From contig NZ_QVLR01000016.1 of assembly GCF_014822185.1 (NCBI RefSeq), positions 62,001 to 126,000 on the forward strand: 64,000 bases of DNA, given 5' to 3'. Position 1 is the stretch's first letter, and every line of letters begins with the position of its first letter. The stretch comes from Azoarcus sp. Aa7 (GTDB lineage: Bacteria > Pseudomonadota > Gammaproteobacteria > Burkholderiales > Rhodocyclaceae). The translations under genes were made by a program, and so were the position numbers. Shown piece after piece: positions 36,941 to 45,770 of the stretch. The notes below the pieces were generated by a model, which was given only the letters and a program-made list of their open reading frames with translations, made no database searches and was not told where the DNA came from.

Positions 36941-37191
36941 AGCGACTCACGCTCCTGCACTGGCAACTGGTCCCGTCGGTCTTCTTCAAGCAGCCCGATG
37001 AATTCCTCGTCGAAACCGTTCAGCGCTTCGAGCAAGGCCCGACCACGATCGGCAGGCAAGGGATGAATGACGAGATCACCGGCTGCGTTGCGCGAGATTT
37101 CGACACGACTGACTGACAGGCGGAATTCCTGCGGGATGCGGACCGCCTGGCTGTTGCCATTCATGAAAACACGACTGACCTGGCCCGCCAT
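36937..37191 (-). CDS. vapB: VapB-type antitoxin
   Basis: 84 residues with an AbrB/SpoVT-type swapped-hairpin DNA-binding start: MAGQVSRVFMNGNSQAVRIPQEFRLS. The C-terminal half (LEALNGFDEEFIGLLEED) would wrap the VapC toxin. AGGAGG precedes the ATG. The pair normally represses its own promoter. Between 37202 and 37227 are two TGTGTGTAT copies separated by a few bases and a TATATT-like -10, a plausible operator. Confidence 0.9.
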   Translation of the reverse strand: MAGQVSRVFMNGNSQAVRIPQEFRLSVSRVEISRNAAGDLVIHPLPADRGRALLEALNGFDEEFIGLLEEDRRDQLPVQERESL

Positions 37192-37201
37192 GACGACCTC
37201 C

Positions 37202-37230
37202 TGTGTGTATTGATGTGTGTGTATATTAGA
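37202..37230. promoter_or_regulatory. vapBC promoter/operator candidate
   Basis: TGTGTGTAT at 37202-37210 recurs within 37214-37224, directly upstream of the vapB ribosome-binding site. The block ends in TATATTAGAT, which reads on the minus strand as a -10-like sequence. Toxin-antitoxin operons of this family are autorepressed at such sites. The assignment rests on position and repetition only. Confidence 0.35.
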
Positions 37231-37250
37231 TCAGTAAACGGGATTGTGAA

Positions 37251-37282
37251 CGTAAAAACGCCGACCCAAGGGATCGGCGTTT
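37251..37282 (-). terminator. Terminator after efp
   Basis: AAACGCCGA and TCGGCGTTT pair around an 8-nt loop (37256-37282). On the minus strand the stem is followed by a T5 run. It lies 41 bp after the efp stop and separates efp from vapB on the same strand. Confidence 0.8.
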
Positions 37283-37322
37283 CCTTGCCATGCTGCGACA
37301 GTGCGCCCCGCAGGGCGCGCAA

Positions 37323-37880
37323 TTACTTCACGCGGTTCTTGTACTCGTCGGTACGGGTGTCGATCTCGATCTTGTCACCGATTTCGACGAAGGCCGGTAC
37401 CGGCAGTTCGAAGCCGGTCGCGAGCTTGGCGGGCTTCATCACCTTGCCCGAGGTATCGCCCTTCACGGCGGGTTCAGTGTAGACCACTTCACGCACCACC
37501 GAGTTCGGCAGATCGACCGAGATCGCCTTGCCGTTGTAGAACACCACTTCGCACTGCAGGCCGTCTTCGAGGTACTTCAGCGCGTCGGTCATGTTCTCGG
37601 CTTCGACTTCGTACTGCTCGTAGTCGGTGTCCATGAACACGTACATCGGATCGGCGAAGTACGAGAAGGTCACTTCCTTCTTGTCGAGCTGGACGACTTC
37701 GAACTTGTCGTCGGCCTTGTACACCGACTCCGACGGGGCGCCGGTGAGCAGGTTCTTGAGCTTCATCTTCACGACCGCTGAGTTGCGGCCGGACTTGTTG
37801 TATTCGGCCTTCTGCACGACCAGCGGGTCGCTGCCAACCATGATGACGTTGCCGGAGCGGAGTTCCTGTGCGGTTTTCAT
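37323..37880 (-). CDS. efp: Elongation factor P (arginine-type)
   Basis: EF-P rescues ribosomes stalled at polyproline. The 185 residues start [17 protein letters not shown] with the three-domain OB-fold layout. The tip of domain I reads NKSGRNS with Arg32 where E. coli has a modified lysine. This Arg is the residue rhamnosylated by EarP, whose gene lies 58 bp upstream on the same strand. ATG 37880 marks the usual N-terminus. A terminator follows. Confidence 0.97.
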   Translation of the reverse strand: MKTAQELRSGNVIMVGSDPLVVQKAEYNKSGRNSAVVKMKLKNLLTGAPSESVYKADDKFEVVQLDKKEVTFSYFADPMYVFMDTDYEQYEVEAENMTDALKYLEDGLQCEVVFYNGKAISVDLPNSVVREVVYTEPAVKGDTSGKVMKPAKLATGFELPVPAFVEIGDKIEIDTRTDEYKNRVK

Positions 37881-37938
37881 GCTGTTTCCTGATGTAGATC
37901 GGGCGCGGACATTTTGGCCGCACATTGTAAAAAACCGG

Positions 37939-39102
37939 TTATTTTACCGTGAGTTCTGAAAATTGCACCAGCGTCGACGCGAGATCCTGTTGGCCCGCGA
38001 GCCCGTCGGACCAGCGGCGCGTGTGCGGGGCAAGCCGTGGCAGCGCCGCGGCGAACGCGGGCCACGCGGCGGCAAGGCTCCCTTCTCCGTTCCACGCCTT
38101 CCAGAACGCACGCGTCGCCTCCGCGGCCGGCGCATCGAGGCCGGCGAGGTAACGCGCGAGGAAGGCGTCGAGCTTGTCGTGATGCACGGCCTCGTCCTGC
38201 TCGTAGATGTGCCACACGAAAGGCTGCGCGGCCCACTGCGCGCGCACGAAGGAATCTTCGCCGCGCACGAAGTTGAGCTCGCACGCCCACAGCAGGCGGT
38301 CGTAGTCGGCGGCGTCGAGGAAAGGCAGGACCACGGCCCTCAGGCCGCCCGCAGCCAGGATCTCGCCCGCCTGCGCGTTCCCGCGGCCGAAGAGGCGCAG
38401 CACGTCGCCGAGCACGCGGCCTTCGGGCACCAGCAGCAGGGTCGGGCATGGCGCTTCGGCCCACAGGCGCAGCAGCTCCGGCAGCTGCGGCTGCTCGTAG
38501 GCGAACAGCGACACGAGGCGCGCGCCCTCCGGCACCGCCGGAATGCCGAGGCCGGCAAGCCAGTCGCGCCGCGCGGCCGCATCGCCCCGGAAACGCTCGC
38601 GCGCCGCGATCAGGCCCTTTTCGCGCAGCAGGCCGCCGGTGCGCGGCGTGAAGCCGGGAAAGCAGAAACGCTTGGTCAGCGGCAGGCGCGGATGCGGCGA
38701 AGTCAGGCCGTGGCAGCCTTCGACCCAGTCCTCGGCCGACAGGTATTCGAGGTTGATCCACGGCGGCCGCGGCATACCGGCCGCCATCGCCGCGACGTAG
38801 GACGCAGGCGGCTCGCAGGCGAAGGCCTCGACGACGGCGCGCGCCGGCAGCACGTCGGGGAAGGGCTCGCACCAGCGGCGCACTTCGACGCCTTCCGCGC
38901 GCAGCGAATCGCCCGCTTCCGCGGCGGCCGGACACAGGCGCGCGAAGGTCTCCCAGTCGTCCACCCACAGCCTGACCGAGCACCCATGGTCATGCGCCAA
39001 TGCCTTGGCAAGCCGCCAGCAGACACCGATATCCCCGAAGTTATCCACAACCCGGCAGAAGATGTCCCAGTCGAAAACGGACGGGGCGTCGGAAGGGCTC
39101 AT
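37939..39102 (-). CDS. earP: EarP, EF-P arginine rhamnosyltransferase
   Basis: 387 residues. EarP transfers rhamnose from dTDP-rhamnose to Arg32 of EF-P. The N-terminal motif [21 protein letters not shown] includes the conserved catalytic aspartates (Asp20 and Asp24 here). The C-terminal donor region has [34 protein letters not shown] 39102 is chosen as the start nearest the conserved motif; an in-frame start further up would cross into repeat DNA. It is immediately upstream of efp, the pair forming one functional unit. Confidence 0.95.
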   Translation of the reverse strand: MSPSDAPSVFDWDIFCRVVDNFGDIGVCWRLAKALAHDHGCSVRLWVDDWETFARLCPAAAEAGDSLRAEGVEVRRWCEPFPDVLPARAVVEAFACEPPASYVAAMAAGMPRPPWINLEYLSAEDWVEGCHGLTSPHPRLPLTKRFCFPGFTPRTGGLLREKGLIAARERFRGDAAARRDWLAGLGIPAVPEGARLVSLFAYEQPQLPELLRLWAEAPCPTLLLVPEGRVLGDVLRLFGRGNAQAGEILAAGGLRAVVLPFLDAADYDRLLWACELNFVRGEDSFVRAQWAAQPFVWHIYEQDEAVHHDKLDAFLARYLAGLDAPAAEATRAFWKAWNGEGSLAAAWPAFAAALPRLAPHTRRWSDGLAGQQDLASTLVQFSELTVK

Positions 39103-39103
39103 G

Positions 39104-39334
39104 GCAGTGGACAAGTGCGGGAAAAGGGCAGGGATGCTTTGTGGGAAAAGGGCTGGATCGGAATGGGCCGGAAAACTGGCCACAATCGACACACAGGTGA
39201 ACCCGGGGCTTATCTACGGACTTCTACCGTCCCGGAGTGCCTGCCGGCACAGGCGAAGCCGGACTTATCCACAGAAAACGCGACACTATATATATCTTTA
39301 TCTTTTATTTAAAACTAAATACTAAAAGCAAAAC
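39104..39334. repeat. Origin-like repeat, copy A
   Basis: A 231-bp unit upstream of earP, recurring at 39637-39869. It contains DnaA-box-like 9-mers: reverse box at 39107-39114 (one mismatch to GTGGATAA), TTATCTACG at 39210-39218 and perfect TTATCCACA at 39265-39273. A CTTTGTGGGAAAA block lies near 39138. The unit ends in an AT-rich tract at about 39281-39330 (TATATATATC, CTTTATCTTTTATTTAAAA). Order and spacing match copy B. It begins at the earP start. No gene is seen in it. Confidence 0.75.
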
Positions 39335-39370
39335 CCCAAACCCCGGCGGCAGGGCAATCGCACGAACTTT

Positions 39371-39452
39371 CGTAAGGCAGGATGAAATCCCGCCGCGCAT
39401 CGGACGAGTGCGCAACCTGGCGGTGATTGGCGGGATTTCATCCCGCCCTACG
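39371..39452. repeat. MITE-like inverted repeat (GTAGGGCGG family), copy 1
   Basis: An 82-bp element with 24-nt arms, 22 of 24 paired. The arms start CGTAAGGCAGGATGAAATCC and end TTTCATCCCGCCCTACG. A further CGTAGGGCGGATGAAT at 39474-39489 looks like an isolated left end. Another member of the family sits at 48989-49085. The 39453-39636 remainder holds nothing recognisable. Confidence 0.75.
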
Positions 39453-39636
39453 CCAGTTGCCGAAGGCACGAATCGTAGGGCGGATGAATCACAGACCGAG
39501 TTGGCCAACTGCGCCACCTTGGACGGCACTTGACCGGGATAACAGGATCTACGTCCCTGTGTCCCTCGCAGCGGACTTGGCAGTGAACGCGGTTCTAGCC
39601 GACAACCCTGGCCGTTCCGTCTCCGAAGCGGGCTCC

Positions 39637-39869
39637 GCAGTGGATAAGTCCGTGGAGGAGCACAGGGAGACTTTGTGGGAAAGCACCCCAAAATCCCGAA
39701 CGGCCGAAACGGGTCACATTCGGTGCACAGGTGAACCGGGCACTTGTCTACGGGGTTCTACCGCGCCGAAGACATTGCAGGCATTGGCGGATCAGCACTT
39801 ATCCACAGAAATCTGTCCTCTATCTTCTTCTTTATCTTTTAAATTTAAAGAAATACAGAAGAACAAAAC
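39637..39869. repeat. Origin-like repeat, copy B
   Basis: The diverged second copy, 533-535 bp from copy A. It has AGTGGATAA at 39639-39647, CTTTGTGGGAAA near 39671, TTGTCTACG at 39744-39752 and perfect TTATCCACA at 39799-39807. An AT-rich tract follows at 39815-39865 (CTTTATCTTTTAAATTTAAA). The same order and similar spacing imply duplication of a functional block. From 39870 to 40019 there is no gene, only a G-rich stretch after the repeat. Confidence 0.75.
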
Positions 39870-40019
39870 ATGAGGCTGCGGGAAGCGGCCGGGGTGCCCC
39901 CGGAAAGGGGCGCTCCCCTCGAACCAGGGGAGCGGGGACTGCAGAGAGGGGGAAATGCACGGTGCGGAAACGGCGCTGCGGACGCAGCCCGTGCAGGATG
40001 GCCCGTTGCGGGCCGGTGT

Positions 40020-40736
40020 TCAGGCTTCTTCGGAATACGTGGCGAGTCGGGCGAGGTCGGCTTCGTCGAGCCAGCACCATTCGCCCGGTGCGAGATCCCC
40101 GGGCAGGCCCAGTCCGCCGACGACGCTGCGATGCAGGGCCTCGACGCGGTTGCTTGCCGCCGCGAGCATGCGCTTGACCTGATGGTACTTGCCTTCGGTG
40201 ATCGTGAGCCTTAGACTCCGCTCCCCCGTTTTCAGACAGGCCGCCGCGGCGATCGGCGCCGGTTCGTCGACGAGCTCGACCCCGGCGAGCAGGGCCGCGA
40301 CCAGCGCATCGTCGACCGGATGCTTGGTCGTGACCTCATAGACCTTGGGCGTGCGCTTCTTGCCCGAGCTCCAGCGATGGATGAACTGGCCGTCGTCGGA
40401 GAGCAGCAGCAGGCCGGTGGTGTCCTGGTCCAGCCGCCCGACGCACTGCACGTCGCGGTTCGCCAGCATGTCGGGCAGCAGCGCGAACACCGAGGGGTGG
40501 AACTGGGGATGACGCGAGCACTCGTAGCCGGCGGGCTTGTGCAGCATCAGGTAGGCTTTTTCGCGATAGACCCAGGTTTCGTCGTCTACGCTGAATTCGA
40601 GGCCCTCGGGCGCGAACTCTTCGGCGGGATTGTCGAGGATCCGGCCTGCGACAGCGACCAGGCCGGCACGGATCAGGGCGCGGCATTCCTTGCGGCTGCC
40701 GAACCCCTGGGAATGGAGTAGTCGTTCGATCTGCAT
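40020..40736 (-). CDS. rsuA: 16S rRNA pseudouridine(516) synthase RsuA
   Basis: 238 residues. An N-terminal S4 domain (MQIERLLHSQGFGSRKECRALIRAG) is followed by the synthase domain. The catalytic Asp103 is in GRLDQDTTGLLLLS, and KVYEVTTK, LTITEGKYHQVKRMLA and RVEALHR follow. RsuA converts U516 of 16S rRNA to pseudouridine. Length, S4 start and Asp position match E. coli RsuA. It is divergent from the DUF1857 gene across 88 bp. Confidence 0.93.
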   Translation of the reverse strand: MQIERLLHSQGFGSRKECRALIRAGLVAVAGRILDNPAEEFAPEGLEFSVDDETWVYREKAYLMLHKPAGYECSRHPQFHPSVFALLPDMLANRDVQCVGRLDQDTTGLLLLSDDGQFIHRWSSGKKRTPKVYEVTTKHPVDDALVAALLAGVELVDEPAPIAAAACLKTGERSLRLTITEGKYHQVKRMLAAASNRVEALHRSVVGGLGLPGDLAPGEWCWLDEADLARLATYSEEA

Positions 40737-40824
40737 GGGGCGGATGCTAACCGAAACATGTGGGACACTATCGCCCCGGTACCATGGTCGACCCGAGCAT
40801 CGACCCCGCACTTGGAGCCTGCTG

Positions 40825-41295
40825 GTGAATTTTGAGCATCTGCTGGTCGTCAACGACCCGGACAACCCGCTCGTCGCGCCGCTCACGCGCGACGAGCTGT
40901 GGTTCGGCCTGCTGTGCCGCGCCGAGGATTCGCGGCCCTTCCTGCCCGGACTGGAAGCGTGCACGATCCTGTCGCGCAGCGACACCGAGCTGGTGCGCGA
41001 GCTCAGGTTCGGCAATGCGGTGATCCGCGACCGCGTCACGCTGCAGCCGATGGAATGGGTGCGTTTCGACACCGAGCGCACCGACGCGCATGCCGGCGGA
41101 AGCCTCACGATCGGCATCGAGGAACCGGCCCGCGACACCATGGTGCTGCGCTTCCATTACCGCACGACCCTGACCGAACAGGGCATCGGCGACGATGTCG
41201 CCTATGTCGAATTCATCAAGTCGGCCTACCACCAGTCCGACGTCGACACCCTGCGCGTGATCCGGATGATCGCCGAATCGGGCCGCATCCAGTAG
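40825..41295 (+). CDS. DUF1857/AtaL-like SRPBCC-fold protein
   Basis: 156 residues beginning MNFEHLLVVNDPDNPLVAPLTRDELWFGLLCRAED from a GTG start with GGAG nearby. The sequence fits the DUF1857/AtaL branch of the SRPBCC superfamily, a hydrophobic-cavity helix-grip fold with no known catalytic role. It has no signal peptide. It is upstream of rdgC on the same strand, separated by 121 bp containing an 11-bp triplicated repeat. Function is unknown. Confidence 0.8.
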   Translation: MNFEHLLVVNDPDNPLVAPLTRDELWFGLLCRAEDSRPFLPGLEACTILSRSDTELVRELRFGNAVIRDRVTLQPMEWVRFDTERTDAHAGGSLTIGIEEPARDTMVLRFHYRTTLTEQGIGDDVAYVEFIKSAYHQSDVDTLRVIRMIAESGRIQ

Positions 41296-41357
41296 CGCGC
41301 ACGCCGGCACTTGCCGCTGCGGCACGTCTTCCGGCAGCGCCGCCCGCATTTCCCGCG

Positions 41358-41388
41358 CATTTTTCGCTCATTTTTCGCTCATTTTTCG
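41358..41388. repeat. Triple 11-bp tandem repeat before rdgC
   Basis: CATTTTTCGCT occurs twice and a partly matching third copy (CATTTTTCGAA) follows, ending 28 bp before the rdgC start. Such arrays can bind a regulator or vary in copy number; nothing here says which. Confidence 0.7.
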
Positions 41389-41416
41389 AATAACCCGCAA
41401 CACGGACGAATTTCCC

Positions 41417-42385
41417 ATGTGGTTCAAGAACCTGCAGATCTATCGCGTTCCCGCCGGCTGGACGATGACGGCCGAAGCCTTGGAGGAACAGCTCGCGCGC
41501 AAGCGCTTCGTGCCCTGCGGCAGTCAGGACCCGGAGACCCGCGGCTGGCTCTCGCCCACCGGTGACGAATTCCTCGTGCATCGCGTCGGCGGCCAGTGGC
41601 TGATCGCGCTGGGGGTGGAGCAGAAGCTGCTGCCCTCGTCGGTGGTCAAGCAGGAGGCCGAGGAACGCGCCGAGGCGCTGGCCGAGCAGCAGGGCTACAA
41701 GCCCGGGCGCAAGCAGATGAAGGATCTGCGCGAGCAGGTTTTGCAGGAATTGCTGCCGCGCGCGTTTACACGGCGCAGGAAGGCCTTCGCATGGATCGAC
41801 CCCATCGGGGGGTGGCTGGGCATCGATGCGCCCAGCCAGGCCCGTGCAGAGGACGTCCTGGAGGTATTGCGCCAGACCCTCGACACCCTGCCGCTCGCGC
41901 TGGTGCGCACGGAGCTCTCGCCGACCAGCGCGATGGCCGACTGGCTCGCGGGCGGCGAGGCGCCCGCCGGCTTCACGATCGACCAGGACTGCGAACTGCG
42001 TTCCGTTACCGAGGACAAGGCCGCGGTCCGCTACGTGCGCCATCCGCTCGAAGGCGACGAGGTGCGCGGGCACCTGACCGCCGGCAAGCTGCCGACGCGC
42101 CTCGCGCTGACCTTCGACGACCGCGTGAGCTTCGTGCTGACCGAGAAGTTCGAGATCAAGCGCCTGGATTTCCTCGACGTCGTGAAGGAAAACCTCGACC
42201 AGGCCGGTGCCGAGGATGCGCGCGCGCTGTTCGACGCGGGCTTCGCGCTGATGACCGGCGAGCTGCAGCGCCTGCTGCCGGCCGTCGTCGAGGCGCTGGG
42301 CGGGGAACTGAAGGGCGGCGATGCGCCGGCGGCCACGGGGGGTGTCGCGTTCGCCACCGAGGCCGCGAGCGACGCGCCGTTCTGA
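41417..42385 (+). CDS. rdgC: RdgC, recombination-associated DNA-binding protein
   Basis: 322 residues starting MWFKNLQIYRVPAGWTMTAEALEEQL, with the RdgC blocks GWLSPTGDEFLVHRVGGQW and LPRAFTRRRKAFAWIDP and a C-terminal half matching the ring-forming dimer. RdgC binds double-stranded DNA and limits RecA loading at recombination sites. Length is normal. The stop is one base from the convergent GGDEF/EAL gene stop. Confidence 0.95.
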   Translation: MWFKNLQIYRVPAGWTMTAEALEEQLARKRFVPCGSQDPETRGWLSPTGDEFLVHRVGGQWLIALGVEQKLLPSSVVKQEAEERAEALAEQQGYKPGRKQMKDLREQVLQELLPRAFTRRRKAFAWIDPIGGWLGIDAPSQARAEDVLEVLRQTLDTLPLALVRTELSPTSAMADWLAGGEAPAGFTIDQDCELRSVTEDKAAVRYVRHPLEGDEVRGHLTAGKLPTRLALTFDDRVSFVLTEKFEIKRLDFLDVVKENLDQAGAEDARALFDAGFALMTGELQRLLPAVVEALGGELKGGDAPAATGGVAFATEAASDAPF

Positions 42386-42386
42386 C

Positions 42387-45300
42387 TCAGCGCGGCAGCA
42401 GCTTCTCGAATTCCTCCGCCGGTAGCGGGCGGCTGAACAGGTAGCCCTGGTAGCTGTCGCAGCCCTGCTCGGCGAGGAAAGCGAGCTGGGCGGCGGTCTC
42501 GACGCCCTCGGCGGTCACGGCGAGGTTGAGCTTGCGCGCCAGCGCGATGATGCCGCCGGCGATCTCCATGTCGTTGCGGTCCTGCGGGATGTTGCGCACG
42601 AAGCTCTGGTCGATCTTGAGCACCTCGATCGGCAGGTTCTTCAGGTAGGACAGGGACGAATAGCCGGTGCCGAAGTCGTCGATCGCGAGCCGCAGGCCCA
42701 TGCTGCGCAGCTGGCCGAGGCGTTCGACGGCCTGGGCCTCGTGGCCCATGATCATGCTCTCGGTGAGCTCGAGTTCCAGCCACTGCGGCGGCAGGCCGGT
42801 GCTCTTCAGGATCGCGGCGATGCGGTCGGGCAGCTCGGCCTGCCACAGCTGGCGTGCCGACAGGTTCACCGACACCCGCAGCGGCGGCAGGCCGGCGTCG
42901 GCCCAGCGCCGTGCCTGGCGGCACGCCGAATGCAGCGCCCACTCGCCGATCGGCACGATCAGGCCGCTTTCCTCGGCGAAGGGGATGAAGCGTGCCGGCG
43001 GGACGAGGCCTTCCTCGGGATCGTTCCAGCGCAGCAGCGCCTCGCAGCCGACGATGCGGCCGCTGGCGATGTCGACCTGCGGCTGGTAGTGCAGCACGAA
43101 GCGCTCGTGCTCCAGCGCGTGGCGCAGTCGTCGTTCCAGGCTCAGGTGGCGTTGCGCCTCCAGGCTCATCGCGTCGGTGAAGAAGCGGTAGGTATTGCGC
43201 CCCTGCGCCTTGGCCTGGTTCAACGCGGTATCCGCATGCTGGATCAGCGGTGCCGCGGTACGTGCATCCTGCGGATACATGCTCACGCCGATGCTGGCAC
43301 CGACATACACCGGCTGGCCGTCCGCGAGCTCCAGCGGCTCACGCAGCTGGTCGATCAGCGTCTGCGCGGCGTGGGCGGCCTCGTCCGGCTTGGCAAGGTC
43401 TTCCAGGATGACGAGGAACTCGTCGCCGCCCCAGCGCGCGAGCGTGTCGTCCCGCTGCAGGCAGTCGCGCAGGCGGTGCGCGATCGCGATCAGCGCGTCG
43501 TCGCCGGCGCGGTGGCCGAGGCTGTCGTTGATCGTCTTGAAGCGGTCGAGGTCGATGAACAGCACGCCGATGTGGCTGCCCTGGCGCGCAGCGCGCTCGA
43601 TGCCGTGCTCCAGGCGCGACTGCACGAGCAGGCGGTTGGGCAGGTCGGTGAGGGGGTCGTAGTGCGCGAGGTGCTCGAGCTGGGCTTCGGATTGCTTGAT
43701 CTTGCTGATGTCGGTCATGACTCCGACGTAGTGCGTCGGCCGCCGCTCGTCGTCATGCACGGTGCTGATGCTGAGCCACTGCGGGTACAGTTCGCCGTTC
43801 TTGCGCCGGTTCCAGATTTCCCCCTGCCAGTCGCCAGTGCGCGTGATCTGTGTCCACATGCGGCGGTAGAAGGCGTCGTTCTGCAGGCCGGATTTCATCA
43901 AATGCGGCGCGTGGCCGATCGCCTCGTCGCGCGAGAACCCCGTCATCTCGCACCACGCGCGATTCACGCTGACGATGCGGCGGTCGAGGTCGGTGATCAT
44001 GACGCCGTCACGGGTGCTCTCGATCACCGCCGCGGCTTGGCGCAGTGCGTCGTTTGAGCGAACTTTCTGCACTGCCAGCGCGGTGATCGCGGTGAATTCG
44101 TCGATGATCGCGACAAGGGCCTTGTCCTCCTCGCGCGGTGTGTCGAAGTACACGGCGAAGGTGCCGAGCACCGTGCCGCCGGCGTCGCGGACGGGGAAGG
44201 ACCAGCAGGCACGGAAGCCGACGCGCGCGGCGATGTCGCGGAACTCCACCCAGTTGTCGTCCGTCGTCACGTCCGCGGCGATCACCGGCTCGCCGCGCAC
44301 GGCCGCCGTGCCGCAGGAGCCCATGCCCTCCTGCGGCTGCAGCTGCTCGACGGCGTCGCGGTAGTAGTCGGGCAGCCGGGGCGCGGCGCCGTGCGTGAGA
44401 CGGCCGGTCGCCGGGTCGAGCAGCAGGATGGACGCACGCATCTGCGGAACGAGCTGTTCGAGGCGGTGCACGACGTCCTCGAGGATCACCGGCAGCGGGT
44501 CGCCCGCGACCAGGCGGTTGAGCACGGAACCGCGCGCGGCCTTGAGCTGTTCGGCCTGTTTCGGCGCGGTGACATCGGTCCAGGTGCCGACCACTTCGAG
44601 CGGCCCGCTGCCGTCCCCGCGCATCACGCGCATCTGGTCGCGGATCCAGATCACGCGGCCGTCGTCGGCGATGAAGCGGTACTCGTGGTCGAGCCGCCCG
44701 TCGCGCAGCAGGCCGGTCTGGGCGTCGAGCACCGCCTTGCGGTCGGCGGGGTGCAGGTGCGCGAGCCACCATCCGGGGGCGAGGACCTCGTCGGCGCTGC
44801 TGCCGGTGATGCGCTCGACGTTTGCGCTGACCCAGTTCGCGACGAGGCTGCCGTCGTGCATGCGCAGCGTGTACAGCACGACCGGGCTCGCCGACAGCAG
44901 GTTGGCGAGGTGGGCGCTGGTCGCCCGCAGTTCGGCGCGTTCGTGCAACAGTTCGGCCTGCTCGCGCACTTTTTCGAGGGTGGCCGGCAGGGCGTTGAGA
45001 TAGCCCTCGTAGCGCGCGATGCAGTCGTTCACACCGGCGTTCAGCGCCTGCGCCGCGATCTCCTCGCTGCTGCCGCCGGTCAGCAACACGATGGGGCGCG
45101 CGAGGCCGCGCTGCTCGCGCAGCACGCGCACCAGTTCGAGGCCGTCCATGCCGCCGATGCCGGTGTCGAGCAGCAGGACGTCGAAGGCGGGCGCCTGCGC
45201 CGGGTCCGGCGGAACGGCGGCGAGCACCGCGGCCGCGTCGGCGACGACGTCGAGGCGGATGTGCGGCACATGGCGGGCGAGGTGCTGGCGCGTCAGCGTC

Positions 45301-45770
45301 GCGCGGCGGGCGTCGTGTTCGCCGTACAGGACGTGCAGCGGCGCCAGCCGGCGCACCGGAGCGGCGAGGAAGCGCGCGAAGGCGTTGCGCAGCGTGGCAG
45401 GCAGCTGCGCGAGGTAGTCGCCGCGCTTGACCACGTAGCCGTCGGCGCCGGCCTTCAGCGCCGCCAGGGCGGCGACCTGATCGCCGGAACCGGTGAGCAC
45501 CACGACAGCCAGCGGCAGCTGGCGCCGGCGCACTTCGGCGAGCAGCTCGAGGCCCGATCCGCCGGATAGCCGCAGGTCCGACAGCAGCAGGTCGTAAGGC
45601 AGGGGGCCTGCCAGCCGTGCGAGCGCCGCCGCTTGCGTGGGCACGACGTCCAGCGCAATGTCGGGGGCGACGCGCGCGAGCATGCGCTGCGCGAGGTCGG
45701 CGTCGGCGGTGTTGTCCTCCACGTAGAGGACGCGCAGTCCGCCTAATTCGGAAGTGCGTTCAGCAGACAC
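42387..45770 (-). CDS. Large response regulator with PAS, GAF, GGDEF and EAL domains
   Basis: 1127 residues. Domain order: REC1 (about 12-125, LYVEDNTADADLA), REC2 (about 143-260), PAS (about 290-405, with WWLAHLHPADR), GAF (about 425-565), PAS (about 575-690), GGDEF (active-site RWGGDEF near 780) and EAL (CEALLRW near 910). GGDEF synthesises and EAL degrades c-di-GMP; both motifs look intact, so net activity may switch with input. The start GTG overlaps the upstream response regulator by 28 nt. The upstream kinase probably phosphorylates the receiver domains. Confidence 0.94.
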   Translation of the reverse strand: MSAERTSELGGLRVLYVEDNTADADLAQRMLARVAPDIALDVVPTQAAALARLAGPLPYDLLLSDLRLSGGSGLELLAEVRRRQLPLAVVVLTGSGDQVAALAALKAGADGYVVKRGDYLAQLPATLRNAFARFLAAPVRRLAPLHVLYGEHDARRATLTRQHLARHVPHIRLDVVADAAAVLAAVPPDPAQAPAFDVLLLDTGIGGMDGLELVRVLREQRGLARPIVLLTGGSSEEIAAQALNAGVNDCIARYEGYLNALPATLEKVREQAELLHERAELRATSAHLANLLSASPVVLYTLRMHDGSLVANWVSANVERITGSSADEVLAPGWWLAHLHPADRKAVLDAQTGLLRDGRLDHEYRFIADDGRVIWIRDQMRVMRGDGSGPLEVVGTWTDVTAPKQAEQLKAARGSVLNRLVAGDPLPVILEDVVHRLEQLVPQMRASILLLDPATGRLTHGAAPRLPDYYRDAVEQLQPQEGMGSCGTAAVRGEPVIAADVTTDDNWVEFRDIAARVGFRACWSFPVRDAGGTVLGTFAVYFDTPREEDKALVAIIDEFTAITALAVQKVRSNDALRQAAAVIESTRDGVMITDLDRRIVSVNRAWCEMTGFSRDEAIGHAPHLMKSGLQNDAFYRRMWTQITRTGDWQGEIWNRRKNGELYPQWLSISTVHDDERRPTHYVGVMTDISKIKQSEAQLEHLAHYDPLTDLPNRLLVQSRLEHGIERAARQGSHIGVLFIDLDRFKTINDSLGHRAGDDALIAIAHRLRDCLQRDDTLARWGGDEFLVILEDLAKPDEAAHAAQTLIDQLREPLELADGQPVYVGASIGVSMYPQDARTAAPLIQHADTALNQAKAQGRNTYRFFTDAMSLEAQRHLSLERRLRHALEHERFVLHYQPQVDIASGRIVGCEALLRWNDPEEGLVPPARFIPFAEESGLIVPIGEWALHSACRQARRWADAGLPPLRVSVNLSARQLWQAELPDRIAAILKSTGLPPQWLELELTESMIMGHEAQAVERLGQLRSMGLRLAIDDFGTGYSSLSYLKNLPIEVLKIDQSFVRNIPQDRNDMEIAGGIIALARKLNLAVTAEGVETAAQLAFLAEQGCDSYQGYLFSRPLPAEEFEKLLPR

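Noticed and set aside
39474-39530. tRNA-like sequence near GAGTTGGCCAACTGCGCCACC
   Set aside because: No acceptor or anticodon stem could be folded around it, so it is not a tRNA gene.
39104-39869. The main chromosomal origin
   Set aside because: gyrB lies at the window's right edge and normally sits beside dnaN and dnaA, so the main origin is expected outside the window. The paired DnaA-box units are reported only as origin-like.
40630-40824. N-terminal extension of the DUF1857 gene
   Set aside because: The frame is open upstream but antisense to rsuA, and a GTG with GGAG before it at 40825 matches the family N-terminus.
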